A stretch of DNA of 64,000 nucleotides from Mycobacterium avium subsp. avium (GTDB lineage: Bacteria; Actinomycetota; Actinomycetes; Mycobacteriales; Mycobacteriaceae): positions 2,418,001 to 2,482,000 of the forward strand of contig NZ_CP046507.1 in the NCBI RefSeq assembly GCF_009741445.1. The letters are read 5' to 3'. Below are positions 42,080 through 50,839 of this stretch, in pieces. Under the pieces are notes generated by a model. That model saw only the letters and a program-made list of their open reading frames with translations, searched no databases and was not told the DNA's origin. The translations under genes and the position numbers were made by a program. Position 1 is the stretch's first letter; every line of letters starts with the position of its first letter.

Positions 42080-42771
42080 CTGTGCCACACCGTCAACCGC
42101 TGTACCTGCTGGCCGACAGTCAGTTGCTGTTCTGGAAGCGTCACGACCGACCGCTCGTGCAGGCGGCTCTCGACGGGTTGGCAAGAGACAAGCCGCTCAG
42201 CGCGGCCTACATCGGCGCATCGAACGGTGATCGCCCCGAGTTCTACGACATCTTCGAGGCGGCGATGGAGGCGATCGGCGTCACCGAGCGCCGCATGATC
42301 GCGTCGTCGTTCGGCCCGGCCGACCGCGCCTTCCTCGACGGCGCCCACCTGATCGTCCTGGCCGGCGGCGACGTGCAGCGGGGCTGGAACACCTTCGAGA
42401 GAAACGGCATGAAGGACGCGATTCTCGATCGGTACGCCAAAGGTGCTGTGCTGGTGGGCATTTCGGCCGGTGCGGTCCAGCTCGGGCGCTACGGCATCAT
42501 CGGGACACCCCCGGAGCACCGACTGCTCGACGTCTTCAACCTGGTGCCCGCGGTCATCGACACGCACGACGAGCGAACCGGCTGGGCGCGGCTGTCGCGG
42601 GCGATCCAATCGCTGAAGGGAGCCGCCCTAGGTGTCGGAATCCCCTCCGGCGGCGGCGCCGTCGTCCACGCCGACGGCATCCTCGAGCCCGTGCGCCGCC
42701 CCGCACACGAATTCCGCGTCGTCAACGCTCACCTCGTGCACAAACTGTTGCCCGTCGGAACCGGCGACTGA
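42076..42771 (+). CDS. S51-family peptidase/cyanophycinase-like protein
   Basis: This is a 231-residue protein of the peptidase E/cyanophycinase class, with the class I glutamine-amidotransferase-like fold. The nucleophile elbow is VGISAGAVQLG with Ser130, and IVLAGGDVQRGWNTF (about 93-107) is the typical preceding loop. NGDRPEFYDIFEAAMEAIG matches the S51 N-terminal part. Relatives cleave Asp-X dipeptides or cyanophycin; the substrate here is unknown. Its GTG start overlaps the TGA of the giant regulator (GTGA), so translation is coupled and the two proteins probably work together. It is cytoplasmic, with no signal peptide. Confidence 0.82.
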
Positions 42772-42869
42772 CGGTCCGGAGAGAGACGCCTGCAAACCCA
42801 TTTGTTTGTATGGCTAACATAATGCCTTTGGACCGATGTAGGCGACGACTGATGATGACCGGGATATAG

Positions 42870-44612
42870 ATGGCCGACAGCCCTGCCGCGACGAGCCCGA
42901 CGCTGGTCGCCAAGCAAACCAATGTCCGCAGGCTCCGATGGGACCGCGACCACCCGCGCTACAAGTGGGTTGCCCTCTCCAACACGACCCTGGGAATGCT
43001 GCTGGCGATGATCAACTCGTCGATCGTGTTGATCTCGCTGCCGGCCATCTTCCGCGGCATCGGATTGAACCCGCTGGCGCCGGCCAACATCGGCTATCTG
43101 CTGTGGATGCTGATGGGCTACCTGGTGGTCACCGCGGTCCTGGTGGTGTTCGTCGGGCGACTCGGCGACATGTTCGGCCGGGTGCGCATCTACAACGCCG
43201 GCTTCGCGGTGTTCACCGTCGCGGCGATCGCGCTGTCGTTCGACCCGTTCCCGCTCACCGGCGGCGCCGTGTGGCTGATCGGCTGGCGCGTGATCCAGGG
43301 CGTCGGCGGCGCCATCCTGATGGCGTTGTCGGCCGCCATCCTCACCGACGCGTTCCCGAGCAACCAGCGCGGCATGGCACTCGGCTTCAACATGGTCGCC
43401 GCGGTGGCCGGCTCGTTCCTCGGCCTGCTGTTCGGGGGGCTGCTCTCGGAATGGGACTGGCGGGCGATCTTCTGGGTCGGGGTGCCGGTCGGCGTCCTGG
43501 GCACGGTGTGGGGCATGCGCTCGTTGCATGAGCTGGGCGTGCGCACGCCGGGCCCGTTGGACTGGCCCGGCACCGTGACGTTCGGCGTGGGGCTGACCGT
43601 CGTCCTGGTCGGCATCACCTACGGCATTCAGCCCTACGGTGGCCATCCGACGGGCTGGACGAACCCGTGGGTGCTGGGCTCGATCGCGTTCGGGCTGTTG
43701 CTGCTGATCGTGTTCTGCCTCATCGAATTGCGCGCACCGCAGCCCATGGTCAACGTCCGGCTGTTCCGGTCCGCGGGGTTCGGGATGGGCAACCTGGCCA
43801 ACCTCATGTCGTCGAGCGGCCGCGGCGGCCTGCAGTTCATGCTCATCATTTGGTTGCAGGGCATCTGGCTGCCGCTGCATGGCTACCGCTTCGAATCGAC
43901 GCCGCTGTGGGCCGGCATCTACATGCTGCCGACGACGATCGGCTTCCTGATCGCGGCGCCGGTCGCGGGGTGGTTGGCGGACCGGTTCGGTGCAAGGCCG
44001 TTCGCCGTCGCCGGGATGCTGCTGATGGCCGTCACGTTCATCGGGTTGCTGATGATCCCGGTCAATTTCGACTACCGGGTGTTCGCGCTGCTGATCTTCC
44101 TCAACGCGCTGGGCGGCGGCCTGTTCGCGGCGCCCAACACCGCCGTGATCATGTCGAGCGTGCCGCCCCGGGACCGGGGAGCCGCATCGGGTGTTCGGTC
44201 GACCTTCTTCAACGCCGGCTCGGCGCTGTCGATCGGCGTGTTCTTCTCGCTGATGGTCGTCGGGCTGGCCGGCACGCTGCCGCACGCACTGAGCAGCGGG
44301 CTGCAACAGCAGGGCGTGCCCGCGGCGGTGGCCCAGGACGCCGCCGCCCTGCCCCCGGTGGGCAGCCTGTTCGCGGCGTTTCTGGGCTACAACCCGATCG
44401 CCGAATTGCTCGCACCGTCGCACGCACTGCAACAACCCGGCGTCAATGCCGCGACGCTGACCGGCAAATCGTTTTTCCCCGAGCTGATTTCGGGTCCGTT
44501 CCACGCCGGGCTGGTCGTAGTGTTCGTCGCGGCGGCGCTCATGATGGTCACCGGCGCGTTGGCATCGCTGGTCAACCCCGGCCGCTACGCCGACGACGTC
44601 GAGGAGATCTGA
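42870..44612 (+). CDS. MFS multidrug exporter, DHA2/EmrB-QacA type
   Basis: This is a 580-residue membrane protein with about 14 helices, the size and layout of the 14-TM drug:H+ antiporters. Motif A appears as GRLGDMFGRVRIYNAGF (about 93-109), motif B as GWRVIQGVGGAILMALSAAI, and motif C-like glycines follow in helix 5. The ATG at 42870 has only a weak ribosome site. Substrates are probably hydrophobic drugs, dyes or lipids; this cannot be told from sequence. There is no adjacent regulator. Confidence 0.88.
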   Translation: MADSPAATSPTLVAKQTNVRRLRWDRDHPRYKWVALSNTTLGMLLAMINSSIVLISLPAIFRGIGLNPLAPANIGYLLWMLMGYLVVTAVLVVFVGRLGDMFGRVRIYNAGFAVFTVAAIALSFDPFPLTGGAVWLIGWRVIQGVGGAILMALSAAILTDAFPSNQRGMALGFNMVAAVAGSFLGLLFGGLLSEWDWRAIFWVGVPVGVLGTVWGMRSLHELGVRTPGPLDWPGTVTFGVGLTVVLVGITYGIQPYGGHPTGWTNPWVLGSIAFGLLLLIVFCLIELRAPQPMVNVRLFRSAGFGMGNLANLMSSSGRGGLQFMLIIWLQGIWLPLHGYRFESTPLWAGIYMLPTTIGFLIAAPVAGWLADRFGARPFAVAGMLLMAVTFIGLLMIPVNFDYRVFALLIFLNALGGGLFAAPNTAVIMSSVPPRDRGAASGVRSTFFNAGSALSIGVFFSLMVVGLAGTLPHALSSGLQQQGVPAAVAQDAAALPPVGSLFAAFLGYNPIAELLAPSHALQQPGVNAATLTGKSFFPELISGPFHAGLVVVFVAAALMMVTGALASLVNPGRYADDVEEI

Positions 44613-44641
44613 GCGCCGGGTAGTGTTCATGGGGCGAGACC

Positions 44642-46249
44642 ATGACGCACGCCTTCGACCCCACCGGACCCGACGGACAGCCGCGGATCGTCGCGGATCT
44701 TCTGCGACCCGACGCGTACGACCCGCCGGCCGACGACCTGCGCCTGCACGAGACGCACAGCTCGTGGGTCATACTCGCCGGCCCCTACGCCTACAAGCTG
44801 AAGAAGCCGGTGAACCTGGGCTTCCTCGACTTCACCAGCATCGAGCAACGCCGCGCCGACTGCGACGAAGAACTGCGGCTCAACCGGCGGTTCAGCCCGC
44901 AGGTGTACCTCGGCGTCGTCGACATCACCGAGCAGAACGGCCACTACCGGGTCGGCGGCGAGGCCGGGTCGGGCGAGCCGGCCGTGTGGATGCGGCGGCT
45001 GCCCGAAGACGGCATGCTGCCGGCCAAGCTGGCGGGCGGCGATGTCGACACGCGGCTCGCCCGCCGGATCGGTCGCACCCTGGCTAAGCTGCACGGCCGG
45101 GCCGAAACCGGTCCCGACATCGAGGCGTACGGCAGCCCGTCCAGCGTGATCGCGAACTGGCAGGAGAATTTCGACCAGATGGGCCCGTTCATCGGGCGCA
45201 CCATCTCCCCCGAGATCAATAACGAAATCCGTTCCTATGTCCAGGAATTCGTCCTTCGGCAGGCCGCCCTGCTCGAGCGGCGGGTGACCGAGGGGCACGT
45301 GCGTGACGGTCACGGCGATCTGCACGCCGCCAGCGTCTGCATCGCCGACGGTCAGATCGTGTTGTTCGACAGTCTGCAGTTCGCGCCCCGCTATCGCTGC
45401 GCCGACCTGGCTTCGGAAGTGTCGTTTCTGGCCATGGATTTCGAGTACCACGGTCGCGGCGATTTGGCCTGGGCGTTCGTCGACTCCTACGTCCGCGCCA
45501 GCGGCGATGACGAGCTGCCCAGCCTGCTCGACTTCTACATGTGCTACCGGGCCTACGTGCGTGGCAAGGTCCGCAGCCTGCGCCTGGCCCAGACCGAAAA
45601 GGTGCCCGGCGGTGAACAGGAAGCGCTCATCGCCGAGTCGCGCGGGTATTTCGACCTGGCGTGGGCGCACGCGGGCGGCCTGCCCCGTCCGCTGATGGTC
45701 GTCACCATGGGGCTGCCGGCCAGCGGCAAGACCACGCTGGCGCGGGCGCTCGCCGGCCGGCTCGGGCTGGTGCACCTCTCGTCGGACGTGGCCCGCAAGA
45801 GGATGGCGGGCATTCCGCCGACCCGCCGCGGCAGCGACGAATTCGGTTCGGGGCTTTACAATCCCGCGATGACGCGCAACACCTATGCCGCGTTACGCCG
45901 CGACGCCGCCCGTTGGTTGCGCCGCGGCCACGGCGTGGTCGTCGACGCGACGTTCGGCAATCCGGGCGAGCGCGCCCAGCTGCGGCAGCTTGCCCACCGG
46001 CTCGGCGTCGACCTGCACCTCGTGCTGTGCGACGCGGACGACGACACCCTGATCGCGCGGCTCAAGCGGCGCGCGACCGAGCAAGGCGTCGTCTCGGACG
46101 CGCGGATCGAGCTGTGGCCGCAGCTGCGCGCCGCGTTCACTCCCCCCGATGAGCAGGCGTCGGTGCTGCGTGTCGACGCGACCCGCGATACGGAGGAGAC
46201 CGTCGAGCAGGCGCTGGGCCTGCTGCGCGCCCGCTACCGTTCCTCGTGA
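44642..46249 (+). CDS. phosphotransferase-like plus P-loop kinase protein (Rv2004c-like)
   Basis: This is a 535-residue two-part cytoplasmic protein. The N-terminal about 340 residues resemble aminoglycoside/choline-kinase-like phosphotransferases, with the catalytic-loop motif VRDGHGDLHAASVCI and the metal-site IVLFDSLQF (D-x-x-x-F). The C-terminal part has Walker A GLPASGKTTL (about 357-366), HLSSDVARKR and GVVVDATFGNPGERA, as in zeta-toxin/AAA_33 kinases. This matches M. tuberculosis Rv2004c as I recall it, which is in the DosR dormancy regulon. No DosR box is seen before this copy, and its neighbours differ, so DosR control is not supported. The substrate is unknown. Confidence 0.82.
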   Translation: MTHAFDPTGPDGQPRIVADLLRPDAYDPPADDLRLHETHSSWVILAGPYAYKLKKPVNLGFLDFTSIEQRRADCDEELRLNRRFSPQVYLGVVDITEQNGHYRVGGEAGSGEPAVWMRRLPEDGMLPAKLAGGDVDTRLARRIGRTLAKLHGRAETGPDIEAYGSPSSVIANWQENFDQMGPFIGRTISPEINNEIRSYVQEFVLRQAALLERRVTEGHVRDGHGDLHAASVCIADGQIVLFDSLQFAPRYRCADLASEVSFLAMDFEYHGRGDLAWAFVDSYVRASGDDELPSLLDFYMCYRAYVRGKVRSLRLAQTEKVPGGEQEALIAESRGYFDLAWAHAGGLPRPLMVVTMGLPASGKTTLARALAGRLGLVHLSSDVARKRMAGIPPTRRGSDEFGSGLYNPAMTRNTYAALRRDAARWLRRGHGVVVDATFGNPGERAQLRQLAHRLGVDLHLVLCDADDDTLIARLKRRATEQGVVSDARIELWPQLRAAFTPPDEQASVLRVDATRDTEETVEQALGLLRARYRSS

Positions 46250-46252
46250 CGC

Positions 46253-46308
46253 CGAACGTGGGGTTGTTGCGCGGATCCGGCCGATTTTCCGCAACAACTC
46301 CACGTTCG
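46253..46308. terminator. 19-bp-stem palindrome between convergent genes
   Basis: Arms 46253-46271 and 46290-46308 (consensus CGAACGTGGAGTTGTTGCG) pair over 19 bp with a single G-T step. The loop of 18 nt contains GATTTTCC. It lies between the Rv2004c-like gene and the convergent TPM gene. The arm and loop resemble the element at 7285-7340. Confidence 0.75.
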
Positions 46309-46318
46309 ACGGTTCAGG

Positions 46319-47236
46319 TCATCGCTTGGATGCGGCACCCCGGCGTCGCGTCGTGCGGTGCGCGCCCAGCACGTCGTCGTTCGCCAGGTGTTGCGCCTCC
46401 GCCGCCAACGTCGATGCCCGGTTGGCATGGGCGATCGCCTCGGTGTCGTTGCTTGCCTGCTTGGCGTGCGCGGCCGCCAGGTGCCGGGTGGCCTCGTCGA
46501 GGCGGCTGCGGGCGTCGGCGCCGACGCTGTCGTGATGCCGGGCGACGTAGTCGGAGATTTGGCGCAACCTGGCCTCGGCCGTCGACAACGCCTCCCCCAA
46601 CGAACGATCCTGCGGACCGCCGGGGCCGACTCCGCGAGCGGCGCGCCGGCGGCGCCGCGCCCGATAGAGCACCAGCAGCAGCACGACGACGACGACCACG
46701 ACGGCGATGACAGCGATCGCGATCGGCAGCCAGGCCCGCTTGGCCGGGCTCGCGGGGTGAGACACGCTGAGTGAGGTGTCCAGACCATCGGCCGCGGCGA
46801 TGGCGGCGATGGCCCAGTTCTTCGCACTGACTGCCGGCCCAATCTTGTTGGTGCGCAGGCTGTTCAACTCGTCGGCTGTCGGGTTCTGCAGCTGCGGCGG
46901 GGGGTTAAGTGTGAACAACTTGGTGTTGGTGGCCACGGCCAGCAGCACGTCACGGTCGCCCATGCCGCTTTCGCTGCGGGTGCGGTCGGCCCAGTTGTCG
47001 GGTTTGAACTTGTTGAAGTTGTCGACGTAGACCACCCACAGTTGGATGTGTCGATCGCGGTACAGCCGATCGATGGCCGAGCTGACCGCCGCCCGATCCG
47101 GATCCGTCAGCACCCGGTTGCTGTCGGTGAGGTGATCGGTGAGCTTGGTCGGCGGTTGCGCGCCGACCGGGGTCGCCCACAGCAGCCCGGCTGTGAGGAT
47201 GGTCAGGACCGCAGCGAACAGGCGAACAACCCGCAT
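46319..47236 (-). CDS. TPM-domain exported membrane protein
   Basis: This is a 305-residue protein. A signal peptide (about 1-26, ending VGAQPP) is followed by an extracytoplasmic TPM domain (about 30-160; LTDHLTDSNRVLTDPDRAAVSSAIDRLYRDRHIQLWVVYVD). A single membrane helix comes next (about 170-195, very Val-rich), then a basic stop-transfer segment and a cytoplasmic Ala/Arg-rich coiled coil with RLRQISDYVARHHDSVG (about 220-300). TPM proteins in other bacteria help repair photosystems or act as phosphatases; the mycobacterial role is unknown. It looks like a shorter version of the larger mycobacterial TPM protein Rv2345. Confidence 0.82.
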   Translation of the reverse strand: MRVVRLFAAVLTILTAGLLWATPVGAQPPTKLTDHLTDSNRVLTDPDRAAVSSAIDRLYRDRHIQLWVVYVDNFNKFKPDNWADRTRSESGMGDRDVLLAVATNTKLFTLNPPPQLQNPTADELNSLRTNKIGPAVSAKNWAIAAIAAADGLDTSLSVSHPASPAKRAWLPIAIAVIAVVVVVVVLLLVLYRARRRRRAARGVGPGGPQDRSLGEALSTAEARLRQISDYVARHHDSVGADARSRLDEATRHLAAAHAKQASNDTEAIAHANRASTLAAEAQHLANDDVLGAHRTTRRRGAASKR

Positions 47237-47244
47237 AGGGGTAA

Positions 47245-47391
47245 TCTAGCCGCCATTTTGCGGCGGGGCTCCACCTGCCGGGGCGCGGCCGGCGCATCCG
47301 TTTCGGCACGCTGATGACCTGCAGGATCCGTCCGGACGTCACGCTCATCGAGCGCCCGCACGTGCTGGACACCCCGTGGTTAAGCGCGTAA
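47245..47391 (+). pseudogene. coding-like 3' remnant of an unidentified gene
   Basis: The frame that ends at 47391 (TAA) is open from 47245. From about 47263 its codons end almost only in G or C, like real genes here, giving a peptide containing RFGTLMTCRIRPDVTLIERP. There is no credible start, and the only in-frame ATG (47311) would give 25 residues. It looks like the decayed 3' end of a lost gene between the TPM gene and the aldehyde dehydrogenase gene. I do not recognise the protein. Confidence 0.35.
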
Positions 47392-47442
47392 CCTCTGTCG
47401 CGCGACGACAGGATTTCCGCCGACGAAGGGCCCCGACGAACC

Positions 47443-48849
47443 GTGAGTACCACCATTCCCGTCTTCAACCCGTCCACCGAGGAGCAGATCGCCGAGGTCC
47501 CGGATTCCGACCAGGCCGCCGTCGACGCGGCGGTGGCGCGGGCGCGCGAGACCTTCGAGTCGGGCGTGTGGCGCAAGGCGCCCGCGTCGCACCGGGCCAA
47601 CGTGCTCTTCCGCGCCGCCCGCATCATCGAGGAACGCAAGGACGAGCTGGCCGCGCTCGAGTCCCAAGACAACGGGATGAACCTGACGGCCGCCGGCCAC
47701 ATCATCCCGGTCTCGGTCGACATGCTGAAGTACTACGCGGGCTGGGTCGGCAAGATCCACGGCGAGTCGGCCAACCTGGTCTCCGACGGTCTGCTCGGCA
47801 CCTGGGAGACCTATCACACCTTCACCCAGCTCGAGCCGGTCGGCGTCGTCGGCCTGATAATCCCTTGGAACGGGCCGTTTTTCGTCGCGATGCTCAAGGT
47901 CGCGCCGGCGCTCGCGGCGGGATGCAGCGCCGTGCTCAAGCCCGCCGAGGAGACGCCGCTGACCGCGCTGAAGCTGGAAGAGATCTTCCGCGAGGCGGGT
48001 CTGCCCGACGGCGTGCTGAACGTCATCACCGGCTACGGCGAGACCACCGGAGCGGCGCTGACCGCGCACCCCGACGTCGACAAGATCTCATTCACCGGGT
48101 CGACGGAGGTGGGGCGGCTGATCGTCAAAGCGGCCGCCGGCAACCTCAAGCGGCTGACGCTCGAGCTCGGCGGCAAGTCGCCGCTGATCATGTTCGACGA
48201 CGCCAACCTCGACAAGGCGATCATGGGAGCGGGCATGGGCCTGCTCGCCGGCTCGGGGCAGAACTGCTCGTGCACCTCGCGCATCTACGTCCAGCGCGGC
48301 ATCTACGACCAGGTGGTCGAGGGCCTCGCCGAGTTCGCCATGATGCTGCCGATGGGCGGCAGCGATGACCCCAATTCCGTTCTGGGACCACTCATTAGCG
48401 AAAAGCAACGGCAACGCGTGGAAGGCATCGTCAACGACGGGGTGGCCGCCGGCGCCAAGGTGATCACCGGCGGCAAGCCGATGGACCGCAAGGGGTACTT
48501 CTACGAGGCGACGATCATCACCAACACCACACCCGACATGCGGCTGATCCGCGAGGAGATCTTCGGGCCGGTCGGCTGCGTGATCCCGTTCGACGACGAG
48601 GACGAAGTGATCGCCGCCGCCAACGACACGCACTACGGGCTCGCCGGGGCGATTTGGACCGAGAACCTGTCGCGTGCCCATCGGGTCGTCAATGAGCTTC
48701 GCGCAGGCCAGATTTGGGTGAACTCCGCGCTCGCGGCCGACCCCTCGATGCCGATCAGCGGGCACAAACAGTCCGGGTGGGGTGGCGAGCGCGGCCGCAA
48801 GGGCATCGAGGCCTACTTCAACACCAAGGCCGTCTACATCGGGCTGTGA
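47443..48849 (+). CDS. aldehyde dehydrogenase (NAD(P)+-dependent)
   Basis: This is a 468-residue cytoplasmic ALDH that oxidises an aldehyde to its acid. It has the cofactor segment PWNGPFFVAMLKVAPALAAG (about 143-162), KPAEETPLT, the FTGSTEVGR Rossmann glycine, general base Glu241 in LELGGKSP, and nucleophile Cys275 in GQNCSCTSR. EEIFGPVGCVIPF comes late. A second Cys, two residues after the nucleophile, is common in related aromatic or long-chain aldehyde enzymes. The GTG at 47443 is used. Its stop is directly followed, in the same frame, by the remnant of an antitoxin gene. Confidence 0.93.
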   Translation: MSTTIPVFNPSTEEQIAEVPDSDQAAVDAAVARARETFESGVWRKAPASHRANVLFRAARIIEERKDELAALESQDNGMNLTAAGHIIPVSVDMLKYYAGWVGKIHGESANLVSDGLLGTWETYHTFTQLEPVGVVGLIIPWNGPFFVAMLKVAPALAAGCSAVLKPAEETPLTALKLEEIFREAGLPDGVLNVITGYGETTGAALTAHPDVDKISFTGSTEVGRLIVKAAAGNLKRLTLELGGKSPLIMFDDANLDKAIMGAGMGLLAGSGQNCSCTSRIYVQRGIYDQVVEGLAEFAMMLPMGGSDDPNSVLGPLISEKQRQRVEGIVNDGVAAGAKVITGGKPMDRKGYFYEATIITNTTPDMRLIREEIFGPVGCVIPFDDEDEVIAAANDTHYGLAGAIWTENLSRAHRVVNELRAGQIWVNSALAADPSMPISGHKQSGWGGERGRKGIEAYFNTKAVYIGL

Positions 48850-48972
48850 TCGGCTGGGTGGTTCGTCAGAGAAGCGCACCGCCAATCGGCGCTCGTGGCT
48901 GCCAGCGAACAGGATCGTGACGACCAGGCCTTCGTCGATGCCGTTTCGGCCGACTGGGACGACGCCACATAG
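48850..48972 (+). pseudogene. remnant of a type II antitoxin gene (3' end)
   Basis: Right after the dehydrogenase stop the same frame stays open to a TAG at 48970-48972. It encodes a C-terminal antitoxin-like peptide with REAHRQSALVAAS and FVDAVSADWDD. There is no start codon or DNA-binding part, so the 5' half has been lost at the junction with the dehydrogenase gene. The assignment rests on its position two bases before a MazF-like start and on the acidic, Trp-containing tail typical of such antitoxins. Confidence 0.45.
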
Positions 48973-48974
48973 AC

Positions 48975-49142
48975 GTGCGACGAGGCGACATCTACATCGC
49001 CGCGGCACGCGGCGCTTATAGCGGCAAACCCCGCCCAGTCATCGTCCAAGACGACCGGTTCGACGCAACGGCATCGGTGACGGTGGTGCCCTTCACCACC
49101 AGTGACGTTGACGCGCCACTATTTCGGATCGTTGTTCACTAA
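48975..49142 (+). pseudogene. truncated MazF/PemK-like toxin
   Basis: The GTG at 48975 opens a 55-residue frame beginning RRGDIYIAA, followed by GKPRPVIVQDDRFDATASVTVVPFTT. This is the N-terminal half of a MazF-type mRNA interferase: the RGDI(Y) strand, the (K/R)xRPV(L/I)(I/V)V strand and the VPxT segment with the catalytic Thr region. Full toxins have about 110 residues; a TAA at 49140 ends this one before the second half. It is therefore probably inactive. With the preceding remnant it marks a decayed toxin-antitoxin pair. Confidence 0.65.
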
Positions 49143-49249
49143 GTGGAGACATCGACACATCGTTGACAACGACGAACTAACGCCCACCCCGTCGACCGGT
49201 GCGCGACAAGATGGGCCGCACTTTCCCAATAACAGTTGTGATACCCCGA

Positions 49250-50095
49250 CTATAGTTGCAGATGAGAATGGGGCCGCGATGCAGCCGGCAGCCCGTTCGT
49301 CTTGCGAATTCCTCTGTCCAGCACGGCTTCCGGTGCGAACTTCTTCAGGAGAGACAACCGACGGGCCAAAGGCCCGGCGGGATAACGCAGTTTGGGCTTG
49401 CGGGCAGTCGCCGCTTTGAGCACGACTTCTGCGACTATCGCCGGATCGTCGGCCGTCTTCATCAGCTCGGCCATCCGCCGGCGGGCGTGCTCGCGGCTGG
49501 CCGCATAGGCATCGATCGGCGCATCGGCATCAGCCATGTTGGCCTCGAACGAGGTGCGAGTGTATGCGGGTTCGACGACCGAGACCCGGACTCCGAATTC
49601 GCGGGTCTCGTGGTCGAGCGATTCGGAATACCCTTCGACCGCATGCTTTGAGCCCGCATACAGCGTGCCGTAGGGCTGCGGCAGAAAGCCAAGCACCGAG
49701 CCGATGTTGATCACTCGACCGCCGCCCTGTGCGCGCAGGTACGGCAGCACCGCATTCGTGAGCCGCACCAACCCGAGGAAGTTGGTGTCGATGAGCCGTT
49801 GCGCCTGGGCCACCGAACTCTCCTCCGCGGCGCCGAGGATGCCCGACCCGGCGTTGTTGACCAGGATGTCGATGCGCCCCGTGCGTTCGATGACGGATTT
49901 GGCGGCCGCATCGACCGACGCGGCGTCCGTGACATCAAGCTCGACGAGTTCGACTCCGGGGATCGGTTCGGCCGTCCGGGGATTGCGGGTGGTGCCGAAG
50001 ACCTCAAAGCCCTTCGCGGCGAAGGCTTTCGCGACGGCTCTGCCAATCCCGGACGAGGCGCCGGTGACCAGCACCACCGGTGATCGATGCGTCAT
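49250..50095 (-). CDS. short-chain dehydrogenase/reductase
   Basis: This is a 281-residue classical SDR. The cofactor loop is TGASSGIG (11-18), NNAG is at 80-83, and the catalytic Ser133, Tyr146 and Lys150 are in NIGSVLG and YAGSK. An Arg at position 37 in the strand after the loop (TTRNPR) suggests NADP(H). The substrate is unknown. It is divergently transcribed from a TetR gene, and a matching operator lies just 16 nt before its start, so it is probably the regulator's main target. Confidence 0.9.
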   Translation of the reverse strand: MTHRSPVVLVTGASSGIGRAVAKAFAAKGFEVFGTTRNPRTAEPIPGVELVELDVTDAASVDAAAKSVIERTGRIDILVNNAGSGILGAAEESSVAQAQRLIDTNFLGLVRLTNAVLPYLRAQGGGRVINIGSVLGFLPQPYGTLYAGSKHAVEGYSESLDHETREFGVRVSVVEPAYTRTSFEANMADADAPIDAYAASREHARRRMAELMKTADDPAIVAEVVLKAATARKPKLRYPAGPLARRLSLLKKFAPEAVLDRGIRKTNGLPAASRPHSHLQL

Positions 50096-50110
50096 ATCTA
50101 CTCCTAGTAA

Positions 50111-50120
50111 ACCGATTGGT
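50111..50120. promoter_or_regulatory. operator copy 1 (SDR side)
   Basis: ACCGATTGGT lies 16 nt before the SDR start codon. It is the exact reverse complement of the copy at 50166-50175, and each is itself a near-palindrome. The flanks (AA before, GTACTT after) are also shared between the sites. It is a likely TetR-family binding site blocking the SDR promoter. Confidence 0.7.
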
Positions 50121-50165
50121 GTACTTCTGTCGAGCCGACGCTACACCGTTACCACCCCGATGTAA

Positions 50166-50175
50166 ACCAATCGGT
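50166..50175. promoter_or_regulatory. operator copy 2 overlapping a leaderless tetR promoter
   Basis: ACCAATCGGT mirrors operator copy 1; the two centres are 55 bp apart. It directly adjoins TATACT (50175-50180), a good -10 box. The tetR GTG begins six bases after that box, where transcription would start. This implies a leaderless mRNA and direct autorepression. Confidence 0.7.
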
Positions 50176-50186
50176 ATACTTCACAT

Positions 50187-50798
50187 GTGAGCAAGAGACG
50201 TGACGTCAAGCACGTGACGACCGGGGGCGGCCGGGGCGCGCGCCGGCGCATCCTGGACACCGCTACTGAGCTGTTCTACCGCGACGGCATCAACGCCACT
50301 GGCGTGGAACGACTCGCCGCCGAAGCATCGGTATCCAAACGCACTCTCTACCAACACTTTCCGAGCAAGAACGCTGTGGTCGAGGAGTATCTGCGCGGAA
50401 TCCAGCAAGCTGTTGGGGACCCGATCCACCCCGAGGCGGACGCCACGAATCGGTCACCCCGCGCCCGCCTGCTTGCCCTGTTCGACACTCCAAGCCCGGG
50501 CGACGCCCTGATGCGCGGCTGCCCCTTCCATAACGCCGCCGTCGAGGCCGGCCAGACCATGCCCGAAGTTCAGAGCATCGTTCGTGAACACAAGCGCACC
50601 TACATCGACGGCCTCGCCGAATTGGCCCGACGGGCCGGTGCGGCCGATCCCCAAGTGCTGGGCAACCAACTCGCTGTGCTCTATGAGGGCGCGGCCGCTC
50701 TGTCCACCTCGCTCAACGACCCCTCCCCCTGGGCCCATGCTCGGGCCGCCGCGCACACGCTGATCGACCGCGCCGTATCACGCGACGACGGAGATTGA
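50187..50798 (+). CDS. TetR-family regulator of the divergent SDR gene
   Basis: This is a 203-residue repressor with a basic N-terminal arm (residues 1-20), helix-turn-helix GVERLAAEASVSKRTLYQHFPSK (about 38-60) and a ligand-binding C-terminal domain containing MRGCPFHNAAVE, a Cys-containing segment seen in TetR proteins that control oxidoreductases. The GTG at 50187 is chosen because it coincides with the expected transcription start and there is no ribosome site. It probably represses both itself and the SDR gene through the two inverted operators. Confidence 0.9.
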   Translation: MSKRRDVKHVTTGGGRGARRRILDTATELFYRDGINATGVERLAAEASVSKRTLYQHFPSKNAVVEEYLRGIQQAVGDPIHPEADATNRSPRARLLALFDTPSPGDALMRGCPFHNAAVEAGQTMPEVQSIVREHKRTYIDGLAELARRAGAADPQVLGNQLAVLYEGAAALSTSLNDPSPWAHARAAAHTLIDRAVSRDDGD

Positions 50799-50820
50799 GT
50801 TGGTCCCTCACCGACGCTCA

Positions 50821-50839
50821 ACTCCCTCATCGAGGGAGT
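50821..50839. terminator. 8-bp perfect hairpin after tetR
   Basis: ACTCCCTC (50821-50828) and GAGGGAGT (50832-50839) form a perfect stem with a 3-nt loop, 22 nt after the tetR stop. It may be a terminator, or part of the repeat-rich element end that follows. Confidence 0.5.

Noticed and set aside
42729..44630. 633-residue minus-strand frame opposite the MFS exporter
   Set aside because: It is His/Arg/Gln-rich with no domain and is fully antisense to a clear 14-helix transporter.
44613..44641. DosR box before the Rv2004c-like gene
   Set aside because: The gap is only 29 nt and neither it nor the preceding coding end holds the palindromic GGGACT-type motif.
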